DNA of 64,000 nt from an uncultured Alteromonadaceae bacterium (GCA_913064725.1 CAJYAI010000001.1:33752-97751); one strand, 5' to 3'. Counted from the first letter of the stretch, positions 1 through 10,181 are shown. The notes: generated from the letters alone by a model not told the origin. A program made the numbers and translations.

Positions 1-672
1 ACTTTTGAGGGTGGTATCCGGGTTGTTGCAGCGATGCGATGGCCGGAAAAAATTCCCATGGGGAGTCGGGTTGACTCAATCATGTCGGTAATGGACGTAC
101 TACCCACGCTCGCATCGGCTGCCGGCATCGACGCCGATACACAGTTTAGGCTCGATGGTCGCAATATGTTGCCTGCGCTGATCGACGGGCAAACGATGCC
201 GCGAGAAAAGTTGCTCTTTTTTATCTCAGAAACACCGTTTAAAAATCACGTAAATGTCACGGCGTTCAACGATGAGTGGAAACTCATACAACGCATTGAG
301 ACTGGGTTTAGCTCCGTCGATGTGACGCAGTTTTTGTTCAATATCGCTGAGGACCCCCATGAGCATAACAACCTCGCACAGCAGCACCCGGATATTGTGG
401 CTGATCTAGCCGACGAGATTCGTCATTGGCGTAATCTTTATCCTGTGGCAGGTACGCGGTCACAGTTGATGCCGCCGCCAGGATGGAAGGCACCGCTTGA
501 TTGGACGGATTATCCGCAGCAAGAGACGGTGCTTCAGTCTGAGCCATCGGGGGGTATGCCGCCGGAGGATGTTATTCGCATGTTGGACTGGCAATACGGT
601 GAGAATGGACGGCTCATTTACAACTGCGAGCCCTATCGGTGGGCGGGTGGCGGCTTATGCAAACGGCAGTAG
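1..672 (+). CDS. sulfatase (arylsulfatase family), C-terminal part, truncated by window start
   Basis: Frame 1 reads TFEGGIRVVAAMRWPEKIPMGSRVDSIMSVMDVLPTLASAAG from base 1, a typical sulfatase 'EGG.R.P...WPG.I' plus 'D..PT...AG' pattern; also 'LFNIAEDPHEHNNLA'. Confidence 0.85.
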   Translation, partial: TFEGGIRVVAAMRWPEKIPMGSRVDSIMSVMDVLPTLASAAGIDADTQFRLDGRNMLPALIDGQTMPREKLLFFISETPFKNHVNVTAFNDEWKLIQRIETGFSSVDVTQFLFNIAEDPHEHNNLAQQHPDIVADLADEIRHWRNLYPVAGTRSQLMPPPGWKAPLDWTDYPQQETVLQSEPSGGMPPEDVIRMLDWQYGENGRLIYNCEPYRWAGGGLCKRQ

Positions 673-877
673 CGCTCAGCGCTGCACGCTATGGTGATCT
701 CTTTGTGCGTTACCGGAGCAACCTGCTAATGAGAGGTCCTGCAGAATCTCAGTCGGGGTAAGTCTGACTGCAGCTGTTTGGCCGTATTATTTCAGATGAC
801 GGCGGTGCCCGCTAACGTGGTGTAACGTGAAACATCAGCCGCCCTATGAAGTTTGGTGAGAAGTATGGGAGAGAACC

Positions 878-2128
878 ATGTCAGTTTGTCCGTTTACGCA
901 TCCGTTGGATCTCGATGCCTACAGCAGTGGTATGCCCTATGCGGCATTGGCAGAGGCGCGCAAAGAGGGGAGCTTCGTGCGTTACGAGGACCCGGCCACC
1001 GGTGTGCCTTATTGGGCTGCACTTAAGCGCGATGCCCTTGATTTCGTCTCACAAAACCCTGCGTTGTTTTCGTCGCAGTTGGAAGGGCCGTTTCCCATGG
1101 AGCCCGCCGACGAGACGACGCGGGAAGTCACCAAGATCATGAATGACAACAGTTTTATTGCGATGGATCCGCCGAAGCATGTGACGCATCGGCGCATCGT
1201 TAAGGATGCATTCACGCCAAAAGCAGTCGCTGCTATGGAGCCCTGGTTACGAGCGCAGGCCAAACACATTATCGATAGGGTCGCTTCTCGGGGCGAGTGC
1301 GAATTTGTCGAGGAAGTGGCAGCAGAGCTACCGCTGATGGCTATTTTAGAACTACTCGGAGTGCCACTAGAAGACCGCGCTCAGTTTTTTAAGTGGACGA
1401 ACACCATGGCCTTTGCTGATGATCCGGATATAGCGGGGGGCATGCCTGAGGCCCAGACCGCTTCATTGGAGGTCATGATTTATGCCGCTGAGTTGGCACA
1501 CAAACAGCGACAGGGTTTTACTGGGCCCGTGATACAGGCGCTTCTCGAAGGGACAATTGATGGAGAGCCGGTAACGGATGAGATGTTCTCATGGGTGTTT
1601 ATCTTACTCATGGTTGGTGGCAATGAAAGCACTCGCACTGCCATCGCCCACGGGCTTCGCTTGCTGATGGAGCACCCTGATCAGCTGCAACATCTTGTGG
1701 ATCATCCGGAAGATATTCCTGCAGCCACTGAAGAGATGTTGCGCTACAACACGGCGTTTATTGCCATGCGCAGAACAGCTACGCAGGACATCGATTGGCA
1801 GGGATATCACATCAAAAAGGGTGACAAGGTGGTCATGCACTATCACTCAGTTAATCATGACGAAGAGGTGTTTGGTGATGACGCCCTCAGCTTTGACATT
1901 CACCGAATGAAGCGCATGCCCTCGTTAAACCGCGACCTTCGCTCCTTTGGCATTGGCCAACACTTTTGTTTAGGGATCAACCTGGCGCGTTTAGAGATGC
2001 GCATCATGTTTGAGGAGCTGTTACCGCGTCTTCGAAACCCGCAGCTAGCGGGTGATATTACCTATATGCGATCATTTTTTATCAGCACAATTAAGCGAAT
2101 GCCTATCACGTTTACACCCGAGCGCTGA
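878..2128 (+). CDS. cytochrome P450 (CYP125/CYP124/CYP142-like clan)
   Basis: Heme-binding motif FGIGQHFCLG, ExxR-region and I-helix VGGNESTRTAIAHG; 416 aa. Confidence 0.9.
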   Translation: MSVCPFTHPLDLDAYSSGMPYAALAEARKEGSFVRYEDPATGVPYWAALKRDALDFVSQNPALFSSQLEGPFPMEPADETTREVTKIMNDNSFIAMDPPKHVTHRRIVKDAFTPKAVAAMEPWLRAQAKHIIDRVASRGECEFVEEVAAELPLMAILELLGVPLEDRAQFFKWTNTMAFADDPDIAGGMPEAQTASLEVMIYAAELAHKQRQGFTGPVIQALLEGTIDGEPVTDEMFSWVFILLMVGGNESTRTAIAHGLRLLMEHPDQLQHLVDHPEDIPAATEEMLRYNTAFIAMRRTATQDIDWQGYHIKKGDKVVMHYHSVNHDEEVFGDDALSFDIHRMKRMPSLNRDLRSFGIGQHFCLGINLARLEMRIMFEELLPRLRNPQLAGDITYMRSFFISTIKRMPITFTPER

Positions 2129-2206
2129 TGGGCAATACAGTTATAAAAACCAGAAAGTTCATCGAACAGGCGTCACGGTTCGTCGGGTAGAGCGTTAGGG
2201 GGTTAT

Positions 2207-2977
2207 ATGGCATTCACAGGGCAACTGGCTGTTGTAACCGGTGGCGGCAGTGGTATGGGACAGGCATGGGCGCGGCAGTTGGCCACTAATGGCGCATCCG
2301 TTGCGTTGCTCGACGTCAATGCCGAGGGTATGGCGACGACGGCAGCCGGATACGATGCGATCTACCCGTTTACTGTCGATATCACCGATGCTGTTGCCGT
2401 GAAAGCGGCAATCAGTGACATCGAGACGCAATTGGGTGCGATTGATCGCGTTATCAATGCCGCCGCTATCATGCCGTTCGGCCGTTTGGCGGATGAAGAT
2501 CCATCGGTTACCAATGCCGTGATGTCGGTCAACTACGGTGGCTTGGTCAATGTAACGACAGCGACATTGCCGACGATGCTTCAGCGAGGTTATGGAGATT
2601 TCATCAGTTTTTCGTCTATGACGGGGATTATCCCAGGCTTGCTAATGGGAGCCTACGCATCGAGCAAGGCGGCCGTTCAGCACTACAGTGAAATTCTCTA
2701 CCACGAGAATCGCGATAGTGGGGTGCGCTTTTGCTGCGTTTGTCCGCCCGCTGTCGCGACACCGCTTTGGCGACAGGCAGAAGCAACAGTGGTCCCAAAA
2801 CTACCCTCTAAAGGGGAAACATTGACGCCCGACGAGGTGATTGCCGAGGTTGAGCGCTGCTTGGAGGCGGGAAAACCCTTTGCCTACCCGGGAAAGCAGA
2901 CAAAGCTGGGTGTGATGATGCGTCGCTTTTTCCCGGGACTTGTTTGGAAGGCCTCACACGATGCTGAGGGATTCTAG
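2207..2977 (+). CDS. SDR family oxidoreductase
   Basis: TGGGSGMG cofactor motif, NAA, YASSK active site. Confidence 0.9.
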   Translation: MAFTGQLAVVTGGGSGMGQAWARQLATNGASVALLDVNAEGMATTAAGYDAIYPFTVDITDAVAVKAAISDIETQLGAIDRVINAAAIMPFGRLADEDPSVTNAVMSVNYGGLVNVTTATLPTMLQRGYGDFISFSSMTGIIPGLLMGAYASSKAAVQHYSEILYHENRDSGVRFCCVCPPAVATPLWRQAEATVVPKLPSKGETLTPDEVIAEVERCLEAGKPFAYPGKQTKLGVMMRRFFPGLVWKASHDAEGF

Positions 2978-3187
2978 CGCTCCACCACGAGGCCGGAACT
3001 TCGATGGCTTGATTGCCGTCTGTGTTGCTTTTCGAGCGTAACTGCCTTCGCTAACGTACCTTTACTAGGCCAGATTGAGCTCTTTCACGAACTGTCCGCG
3101 ATCGCAGGTAACCCTCCAAAGGGACGATGGTCTGTTTGCCGGGGAAGGTATACTGCTTGTCAACACTGTTGGTCACTGGAAGAGTCA

Positions 3188-4408
3188 ATGCTGGATAAAG
3201 CATACGAGCCACTAACCTTGGGTCCGATTACCCTGCCGAACCGGTTTATTAAGGCGGGTGCTAACGAGAATATGTCGAAGGCAGGACGTCCTACGCGAGC
3301 CATGCGGTTACATCATGAGGCTCTGATCAAGGGTGGCGTTGGTATGACGACCATGGCCTACGTCGCCGTAGAGAAAGACGGCCGAACACTGCCCGATCAA
3401 GTCTGGGTTCACGATGAGGCTATGGCCGACCTCCGTGTGGTCACAGATGCGGTTCATGCCGAAGGCGGTAAGATCGCGGCACAGATTACGCATGGTGGTA
3501 GTTTTGTCACTGGTGTGTTCATTCCAAGACGTCTTCAGAGCTCTGTATCTGGCTTCAATCCCGCCGGGCTGTTGCGAGGTAACCTATTGCGTCGTGCCAT
3601 GAATGAGCGGGATATGGACCGTATGGTTGATCTCTTTGTGAGCGCCGCCGAACGCTGCTACGAAGCCGGATTTGACGCAGTAGAAATCCACATGGGCCAT
3701 GGTTATCTCCTCAACCAGTTTCTATCGCCGCTCGATAATAATCGACAAGATGAATACGGTGGCAGTGCTGAAAATCGTGCGCGTTTCCCAGCGCGTGTCC
3801 TCACGGCGGTGAAACAAGCCGTTGGTGATCGTATGGCCGTGATCGCCAAGATAAATGTCGCTGACGGCAGGAGCCGTGGGGCACAACTTGAAGACGGCCT
3901 TGTGACGGCTCAGATTCTAGAAGCTGCAGGTGCCGATATGCTGGTGTTATCAGGCGGGCGGAACGTCGAATCGGGCTGGTTTACCTTCGGAAGTAATCTC
4001 AATTTAGACGCGATGCTGCGGGTCATAGGAAAATGGTCGCTCAGCGGTATGGCGATCGCCTCGACGCAGGCATCTGTGCCTAAAATAGACTTTAAGGAAC
4101 TGTATTTTTGGGAGTATTCAACCAAGATACGCGATGCTGTCGATCTACCGCTTGCCTACCTTGGCGGTGTCAGGTCATCGGATAATGTGGCGCAGTGTAT
4201 GGAGGCGGGTTTTGACGCTGTCCAGCTGGCGAGGCCACTGTTGCGCGAGCCAGATCTAGTGAATCGGTGGCGCGATCAAGGCGGCACGTCGCTCTGCGAT
4301 AACTGTAATAGCTGTGTTGCTTATATTTACCACCCTGCGGGTACATGGTGCATCCATCAGCCACCGAATGCGTTGGTAGACAATCAGGTATTTGCATCAA
4401 CGGGGTAG
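3188..4408 (+). CDS. NADH:flavin oxidoreductase, Old Yellow Enzyme family
   Basis: OYE TIM-barrel motifs (PLTLGPITLPNRF, EIHMGHGYLLNQFLSP..N.R.DEYGGS.ENR); C-terminal CxxCxxC-x11-C cluster. Confidence 0.88.
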   Translation: MLDKAYEPLTLGPITLPNRFIKAGANENMSKAGRPTRAMRLHHEALIKGGVGMTTMAYVAVEKDGRTLPDQVWVHDEAMADLRVVTDAVHAEGGKIAAQITHGGSFVTGVFIPRRLQSSVSGFNPAGLLRGNLLRRAMNERDMDRMVDLFVSAAERCYEAGFDAVEIHMGHGYLLNQFLSPLDNNRQDEYGGSAENRARFPARVLTAVKQAVGDRMAVIAKINVADGRSRGAQLEDGLVTAQILEAAGADMLVLSGGRNVESGWFTFGSNLNLDAMLRVIGKWSLSGMAIASTQASVPKIDFKELYFWEYSTKIRDAVDLPLAYLGGVRSSDNVAQCMEAGFDAVQLARPLLREPDLVNRWRDQGGTSLCDNCNSCVAYIYHPAGTWCIHQPPNALVDNQVFASTG

Positions 4409-4448
4409 GCTAAGGCCCACCATAATAAAAATCGAGGGTACCAGGAGT

Positions 4449-4919
4449 ATGAAGATCGAATTCGTCCGAGAGATAGGGGCCCCAGCCGATACGGTATGGC
4501 AGGTCATCACAGATTTCTCCAGTTACTCGCAGTGGAATCCCTTCGTCACGGCCTGTTCTTGCGATTTGACCGTTGGTGCTCCGATTGCGATGACAGTCAG
4601 GCTTGGAGAACAGGTAAGGGACCAAGTTGAATTTGTTAGCGAGGTCGTGCCGGGTGAGCTATTTGAATACCGCATGAAGCCCGTTGGATGGCTCCTTTAC
4701 AGCTACCGACAGCATGAGGTGTGCGCTGTGAACGATACAACAACACGCTATAGATCAATATTTGAGCTCAACGGCTGGATATCGCCCTTGGTAGGCATGA
4801 TGCTCGGCAAAGCCCTTCAGAATGGCTTCGAAGGTATGACCGATAGTCTGGTGAGTAGGGCAGAGAGCATGGTGAAACTCTCGACCTTGGGACAGGAGGT
4901 CAGCGATGACGACATCTAA
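4449..4919 (+). CDS. SRPBCC family protein (START-like ligand-binding fold)
   Basis: MKIEFVREIGAPADTVWQVITDFSSYSQWNPFV is a typical SRPBCC N-terminus; AGGAG just upstream of ATG 4449. Confidence 0.8.
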   Translation: MKIEFVREIGAPADTVWQVITDFSSYSQWNPFVTACSCDLTVGAPIAMTVRLGEQVRDQVEFVSEVVPGELFEYRMKPVGWLLYSYRQHEVCAVNDTTTRYRSIFELNGWISPLVGMMLGKALQNGFEGMTDSLVSRAESMVKLSTLGQEVSDDDI

Positions 4920-5784
4920 GCAGCCCGTGGCGCTCGTCACAGGTGCTAGTCGCGGTGCTGGCGCAGGAATCGCACGAGCGCTCGGCAGCTACGGCCTACG
5001 AGTCTATGTGACAGGACGCGCAGAGGTGGTGGGCGAGGCCAAGGGGTGGGATGGCGCTGCACTACCCGGCACCATTCATAGCACCGCCGCAGAAGTGACG
5101 GCCGCAGGTGGCGAGGGCATAGCACTGCGTTGCGACCATGCTGATGATGAGCGCGTTCGTGAGGTCTTCGAGCAGATTGCAGACGAGTCCGGACGCCTCG
5201 ATATGCTGGTGAATAACGCGACGATGATTCATCCCGAGCTCATTACCCCGAAACCGTTTTGGGAAAAGCCCCTTGATGCGGTGGGAATTATAGATGTCGG
5301 CCTTCGTTCTGCCTATGTGGCGAGCTGGTATGCGGCGCGTTTGATGGTTCCAAAGGGGGCAGGTTTAATCGCATTTGGATCATCCTTCGGTGCCAACTGC
5401 TATATGCACGGTCCAGGCTATGGCGCGCAAAAGGCCGGTATTGATAAGTTTGCGCATGATATGCAGCACGATCTAGCAGGAACGGGCGTCAATGCGGTTT
5501 CCATCTGGATGGGGCCCTTGCGGACCGAGCGGGCGCTCATGGCTGCGGAAGTCCACCCCGAGCAGTATGAGGACATTATGCGAGTGGCAGAAAATCCTGA
5601 GTACACGGGCCATTTGCTGCACGCACTGACGGTTGCGGACACAATAGACCGCTATGCGGGTAAAACTGTCGTTGCTGCAGAGCTAGGTGCCGAGCTCGGT
5701 ATTAGTGATGCAGGTGAATATCGACCGTCACATCGCGAAATGCTCGGAGGGCCGCCAGAGCGATCCCCAGCCGTGATCTACTGA
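4906..5784 (+). CDS. SDR family oxidoreductase (DHRS1-like)
   Basis: TGASRGAGAGIA, NNAT, YGAQKAG; overlaps the preceding SRPBCC gene by 14 bp. Confidence 0.88.
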   Translation: MTTSKQPVALVTGASRGAGAGIARALGSYGLRVYVTGRAEVVGEAKGWDGAALPGTIHSTAAEVTAAGGEGIALRCDHADDERVREVFEQIADESGRLDMLVNNATMIHPELITPKPFWEKPLDAVGIIDVGLRSAYVASWYAARLMVPKGAGLIAFGSSFGANCYMHGPGYGAQKAGIDKFAHDMQHDLAGTGVNAVSIWMGPLRTERALMAAEVHPEQYEDIMRVAENPEYTGHLLHALTVADTIDRYAGKTVVAAELGAELGISDAGEYRPSHREMLGGPPERSPAVIY

Positions 5785-5806
5785 TGGTCCGGGGTTAACC
5801 ATCACT

Positions 5807-7708
5807 ATGCGAGCCCACACAAAACAGTTCGGTGGTGTGCTGTGGCGCGTACTTGCCGTTGCCATGGTTATCGCGGGTATCGTGTTCTATCGCTCCCTCG
5901 CGCCCATTGATGATCCGTCCCTTGCCGGTCCGGAGCCAAAAACTCTATCAGACCGCGCGCAACCGACATACGCGGGGGCCAATCAGGTCTACTGGGGCGA
6001 CCTTCACATCCACACTTCGCTGTCCAGCGACGCCTTTACCATGGGTGTTAGAGCCTTACCCGATGACGTATATCGCTTTGCCAAGGGCGAGACGCTGCAG
6101 CATGGCGCAGGGTTTCCGGTCACAATATCGCGGCCCTTGGATTTTGCCGCAGTGACAGATCATGCTGAGTACCTAGGGCAGGCTCGGTTGGCCGACTTGG
6201 ACGTACCTACTACCCGACAAAGTTTGGCTACGCTGCTAGCCCATGAAAATCGTCTGACGATCACGCAGTCGTGGTGGGAGATTATGAGCTTGATTCGTGA
6301 CAACGGGTTTAAGCTCACCCTTGAAGGTGTTGACGCAACCATTAACCAATCTGCATGGCAGGAGATTGTCGCGGCTGCTGAGCAGCATAATGAGCCGGGC
6401 GTTTTCACCACCTTTCCCGGTTGGGAGTGGTCGGCGGATGCGGGCGATGTGGGAACGCATTTGCATCGCAATGTCATCTACGGCGGCGAGGAACTCCCGG
6501 CGCTGCCGTTTAGCTCCCTAGACGGCCCAACGCCACCCGAACTCTGGGCTTTCCTTCGGTTGGAGCGGGCAAAGGGGCGTCGAGTCATGGCGATTCCACA
6601 CAACCCTAATCTGAGCGAGGGACTAGCCTACCGAATTACCGATGATAGTGGGCAGCGTATCTCCGGATTATCACCCGTTGATCGCTCAGACTTGGAACCG
6701 ATAAGCGAGATCCTGCAAATTAAAGGTAGTTCCGAAACCCATCCGCTGCTCTCAAGCTTGGATGAGTTTGCGGATTTTGAAATTGCAGGCACGGTGCCTG
6801 GCCGGGCTATGACGTTGGCCAGTGTGAAGGGCGCCTATGCGCGTGATGCCCTGCGCAGTGGCATATCGATGTCGCACAGCGAAGGATTTAACCCACTGAA
6901 ATTTGGCGTTATCGGGTCAAGCGACAGTCACAACGCGACCTCTCCCAGCGATGAAGCAGGCTACACGGGCAAGCTGCCTATGATGGACGGCTCGGCGGGT
7001 CTCAGAACGGGTGAGGCGGGCATAGGGCTGGTACAGATGACGCCTGCTCGGCAGTGGGGTTCGGGGGGGCTGGCTGGTGTATGGGCTCCTGAAAATAGCC
7101 GTGCGGCACTCTTTGATGCGATGCAACGACGCGAGACCTTCGCTACCTCAGGGCCACGCATTATCGTCAGTCTCTTTGGCGGTTGGGGTTTCCCTGAGGG
7201 CACGGCAAACGCCGCGGCCTTTGATACTGTTTCGCGTGCTCACGGTGTGCCCATGGGTGCTAATTTGCCGCAGGCGCCCGATGCTGCAGCACTGCCTGAA
7301 TTTGTCGTGGTCGCACAGAGCGATCCGCACGGCGCGCACCTGGATCGTATTCAGATGATTAAGGGTTGGGTTGACGCATCGGGCGTCAGCCACGAAAAAG
7401 TCGTTGATTTGGCCTGGTCTGGCTCGCGTGTTGTCGATCCGTTGACCGGCAAATTGCCACCTGTGGGCTCAACGGTCGACGCCGAGCGAGCGACTTATGC
7501 GAATACAATTGGAACCAGTCAGCTGCGCGCTCAGTGGCGAGACATAGAGTTCGAGCCAGCGCAGGAAGCCTTTTATTATGTTCGTGTCCTTGAAATTCCC
7601 ACGCCGCGTTGGTCAACCTTTGACGCCGTGCAGCTGGGTAGCAAGCCGATGAAGCCCGCAGCGATTCAAGAACGCGCCATTAGCTCAGCGATCTGGTATC
7701 AGCCATAG
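5807..7708 (+). CDS. DUF3604 domain protein (PHP-like), N-terminally anchored/exported
   Basis: YWGDLHIHTSLSSDAF, DFAAVTDHAEYLG, AIPHNPNLSEG, GSSDSHNATS; hydrophobic N-terminal helix WRVLAVAMVIAGIVFY. Confidence 0.85.
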   Translation: MRAHTKQFGGVLWRVLAVAMVIAGIVFYRSLAPIDDPSLAGPEPKTLSDRAQPTYAGANQVYWGDLHIHTSLSSDAFTMGVRALPDDVYRFAKGETLQHGAGFPVTISRPLDFAAVTDHAEYLGQARLADLDVPTTRQSLATLLAHENRLTITQSWWEIMSLIRDNGFKLTLEGVDATINQSAWQEIVAAAEQHNEPGVFTTFPGWEWSADAGDVGTHLHRNVIYGGEELPALPFSSLDGPTPPELWAFLRLERAKGRRVMAIPHNPNLSEGLAYRITDDSGQRISGLSPVDRSDLEPISEILQIKGSSETHPLLSSLDEFADFEIAGTVPGRAMTLASVKGAYARDALRSGISMSHSEGFNPLKFGVIGSSDSHNATSPSDEAGYTGKLPMMDGSAGLRTGEAGIGLVQMTPARQWGSGGLAGVWAPENSRAALFDAMQRRETFATSGPRIIVSLFGGWGFPEGTANAAAFDTVSRAHGVPMGANLPQAPDAAALPEFVVVAQSDPHGAHLDRIQMIKGWVDASGVSHEKVVDLAWSGSRVVDPLTGKLPPVGSTVDAERATYANTIGTSQLRAQWRDIEFEPAQEAFYYVRVLEIPTPRWSTFDAVQLGSKPMKPAAIQERAISSAIWYQP

Positions 7709-7754
7709 CCCCTGTTTAAGCCATAGTGCCTGTTTAAGCCATAGCGCCTGTTTA
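7701..7754. repeat. 3 x 18-bp tandem repeat AGCCATAGYSCCTGTTTA spanning the stop codon of the DUF3604 gene
   Basis: Read directly: agccatagcccctgttta / agccatagtgcctgttta / agccatagcgcctgttta. Confidence 0.95.
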
Positions 7755-7762
7755 AGCAGCCT

Positions 7763-8563
7763 TCAAAGCAGACCGGGGATGACGGCTTTTCTACTTTTAG
7801 GATAGTCGTCGAAATTCTTGTGGAACCACTTGTGTGTGAACAACGCCCTGGGGATGAGATTTCCCGCCGTCATGGCGAGTACAAACACCGCGCCAAGATT
7901 CCAGACCATGATGGCAAAACCTGTAAACGAGAGGATCTCACCAAAATACTGTGGGCAGGTTACCCAGCGGAATCCACCACCATAGGGAATCTTGTATCGC
8001 GCCTCGTCTGGACTGGGGTTGGGTGAGCGCAGGTTGCGCAATATTGTGTCTGAATGCACGTTGAGTGCGAAACCAAAGGCGTAGATTCCGAGGCCAATGA
8101 TGAATCGTGGATCACGAAACCAATCGTCTGTGTATTGGGTGCCGAACTCAGTGAGGTAGGCCGCGTTAAAGTACCCGTGCAAAAAGAGGGTAATCCAGCC
8201 GGCAATAACAACACCGAGGGAAAAGCTTGCGGTTGAGCCGGGTTGAACACGCATCAGCATGGGCGTGACCAAGGCGCGATTGGTGTAGTGAAAAAGCCAT
8301 ATTGCTAAGAAAAATAGTGGAACAGCTTGATCGGCGTTGGGTCCCATAAAGAAAATGACGGGAAAGACTAATAGTCCGGGCAGTTCCATGAGGATCCAGC
8401 CAGACTTCGAGCCAAGCTTGATGCCCTTGGCACGCTTACCGCCACCAAATCGACCGCCGTAAGCGGCGGTGCCAAAAAAACTAGAGACCATGACCAGCGC
8501 GGCATAAGCGAAACCGACCAGAAGTAGTGTGTCGTAGAGCGTGTTTCCGGTATACCACTGCAT
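7763..8563 (-). CDS. steroid 5-alpha-reductase family membrane protein (SRD5A-like)
   Basis: FHYTNRALVTPMLMR; ILRNLRSPNP..RYKIPYGGGFRWVTCPQYFGEILSFTGFAI; C-terminal KNFDDYPKSRKAVIPGLL, closely matching remembered SRD5A1 C-terminal motifs (LRNLRKPGDTGYKIPRGGLFEYVTAANYFGEI...FEEYPKFRKIIIPFLF). Confidence 0.88.
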   Translation of the reverse strand: MQWYTGNTLYDTLLLVGFAYAALVMVSSFFGTAAYGGRFGGGKRAKGIKLGSKSGWILMELPGLLVFPVIFFMGPNADQAVPLFFLAIWLFHYTNRALVTPMLMRVQPGSTASFSLGVVIAGWITLFLHGYFNAAYLTEFGTQYTDDWFRDPRFIIGLGIYAFGFALNVHSDTILRNLRSPNPSPDEARYKIPYGGGFRWVTCPQYFGEILSFTGFAIMVWNLGAVFVLAMTAGNLIPRALFTHKWFHKNFDDYPKSRKAVIPGLL

Positions 8564-8714
8564 GTGCGCTGTCCTTTGCTGTTAAGTCTGCGGCGCTAAC
8601 GTTCTCTCGTGTGTGCGGCGCGTGCAAGCAGCGGGTATCGTCCAAACGGAGGCAGAGCGGAACCGATTGAGGCGCTACATTGCTCTCATACTGATAACAA
8701 GGCGGATAATAACC

Positions 8715-10181
8715 GTGTCTTTTGCACCCATTCTTGAGGCGGATGTTGAACTCTGGAGCGATACCGCTGATGTATTGATCGTGGGCTTTGGCGGTGCTGG
8801 TGCCTGTGCTGCAATCGAAGCTGCCGATAATGGCGCCTCGGTAGCGATTTTCGAGGCGGCTTCCGAGTCCGGAGGTTCAACCAAGTTATCGTCTGCGGAG
8901 TTATATCTCGGTGGTGGTACCAAAGTGCAAAAGGCCGTGGGCTATGAAGACCCGGTAGAGGATGTTTATGGCTACCTGATGGCCTCAAATGGACCACAGG
9001 CGGATCCGGACAAAACGCGTGCTTACGCAGTCGGCGGAGCCGAACATCTCGATTGGTTAATGTCACTCGGTGTGCCTTTCAAAATGTCGGAATATCCCGG
9101 GCGCGCGATGATGGCGCTGACCGACGATTGCTTGATGTACACCGGGAGCGAAAAAGCCTGGCCGTATGTCGACAAGTTCGCACCGGCGCCACGTGGTCAC
9201 AATTTGAAAGTGGAAGGCGATAACGGTGGTCCACTGTTCGTACAAATATTGACCGATGCGGTCAGGCAACGCGATATCGATGTGCACCTAGAGGCCAGAG
9301 CGCTTCGCTTAATTGTTGATGGCTTTGGCCCCAAGCAGCGAATTGTCGGGCTGGTTGTTCGTGAGAATATGGAAGAGCGTTATTACCGGGCTGATAAAGG
9401 CGTGATTTTGTGTGCTGGCGGCTTTGTGATGAACGAGGACATGATGCAACGCTACGCACCTGAGCTTGCCCGATCGGGAACCGTGCCCATTGGCAATCCA
9501 AACGACACCGGCGGCGGCATTCAGATGGGGCTGAGCGTGGGTGCACGCGCGATCAATATGCATGAAGGCTTCCTCAGCGTACCGTTTTATCCGCCAGCAA
9601 CACTGACCCATGGCATTTTTGTCAATGGGCAGGGACAGCGCTTCATTAATGAGGATGCCTATCATGGTCGTATTGGCTGTCTAATGGTGAAACAAACCTA
9701 TCCCGTGTACCTCGTCTTAAATGTCGAAGACTACGCCGACTACGAGACGGCTAGTTGGCTGGCAGCACCGATCAAGGGTACAGGTGATACGCTCAATGAA
9801 TTGGCCTCAGAGCTCGATCTGCCTGCAGGTGCCCTGCAGCAGACTGTCTCGGGCTACAACGACGCGGTAGCCGCGGGTGTGGACTCCGCATTTTACAAAG
9901 CATCAGCTTGGCTTAAACCTTTAAGTGGTCCGTTTGTCGCGCTGGATTGTACGCCCGGCGCCGGCGCTTTCTTACCGCACTTTACGCTCGGTGGTTTGGA
10001 CACAACGGTGGATGGTGCGGTGTTGAATAACGAAGGCATTGTGATCGAGGGTTTGTTTGCCGCCGGTCGCACTGCCTGCGGTGTCCCGCGTCGCGGTGAT
10101 GGTTATGCGTCGGGTAGCTCGGTTGGCGACGCCACATTCTCGGGTCGTCGCGCGGGCAAGCAGGTATTAGCTGCCTCCTAA
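8715..10181 (+). CDS. FAD-binding 3-oxosteroid dehydrogenase-like flavoprotein (KstD / 3-oxo-5-alpha-steroid 4-dehydrogenase type)
   Basis: DVLIVGFGGAGACAAIEAADNGASVAIFE dinucleotide fold; C-terminal GYASGSSVGDATFSGRRAG. Probable GTG start at 8715; the ORF is open from 8613. Confidence 0.8.
   Translation: MSFAPILEADVELWSDTADVLIVGFGGAGACAAIEAADNGASVAIFEAASESGGSTKLSSAELYLGGGTKVQKAVGYEDPVEDVYGYLMASNGPQADPDKTRAYAVGGAEHLDWLMSLGVPFKMSEYPGRAMMALTDDCLMYTGSEKAWPYVDKFAPAPRGHNLKVEGDNGGPLFVQILTDAVRQRDIDVHLEARALRLIVDGFGPKQRIVGLVVRENMEERYYRADKGVILCAGGFVMNEDMMQRYAPELARSGTVPIGNPNDTGGGIQMGLSVGARAINMHEGFLSVPFYPPATLTHGIFVNGQGQRFINEDAYHGRIGCLMVKQTYPVYLVLNVEDYADYETASWLAAPIKGTGDTLNELASELDLPAGALQQTVSGYNDAVAAGVDSAFYKASAWLKPLSGPFVALDCTPGAGAFLPHFTLGGLDTTVDGAVLNNEGIVIEGLFAAGRTACGVPRRGDGYASGSSVGDATFSGRRAGKQVLAAS

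Noticed and set aside
8686-9066. 126-aa minus-strand ORF rich in Arg/His
   Set aside because: Antisense to the FAD dehydrogenase gene; biased composition.
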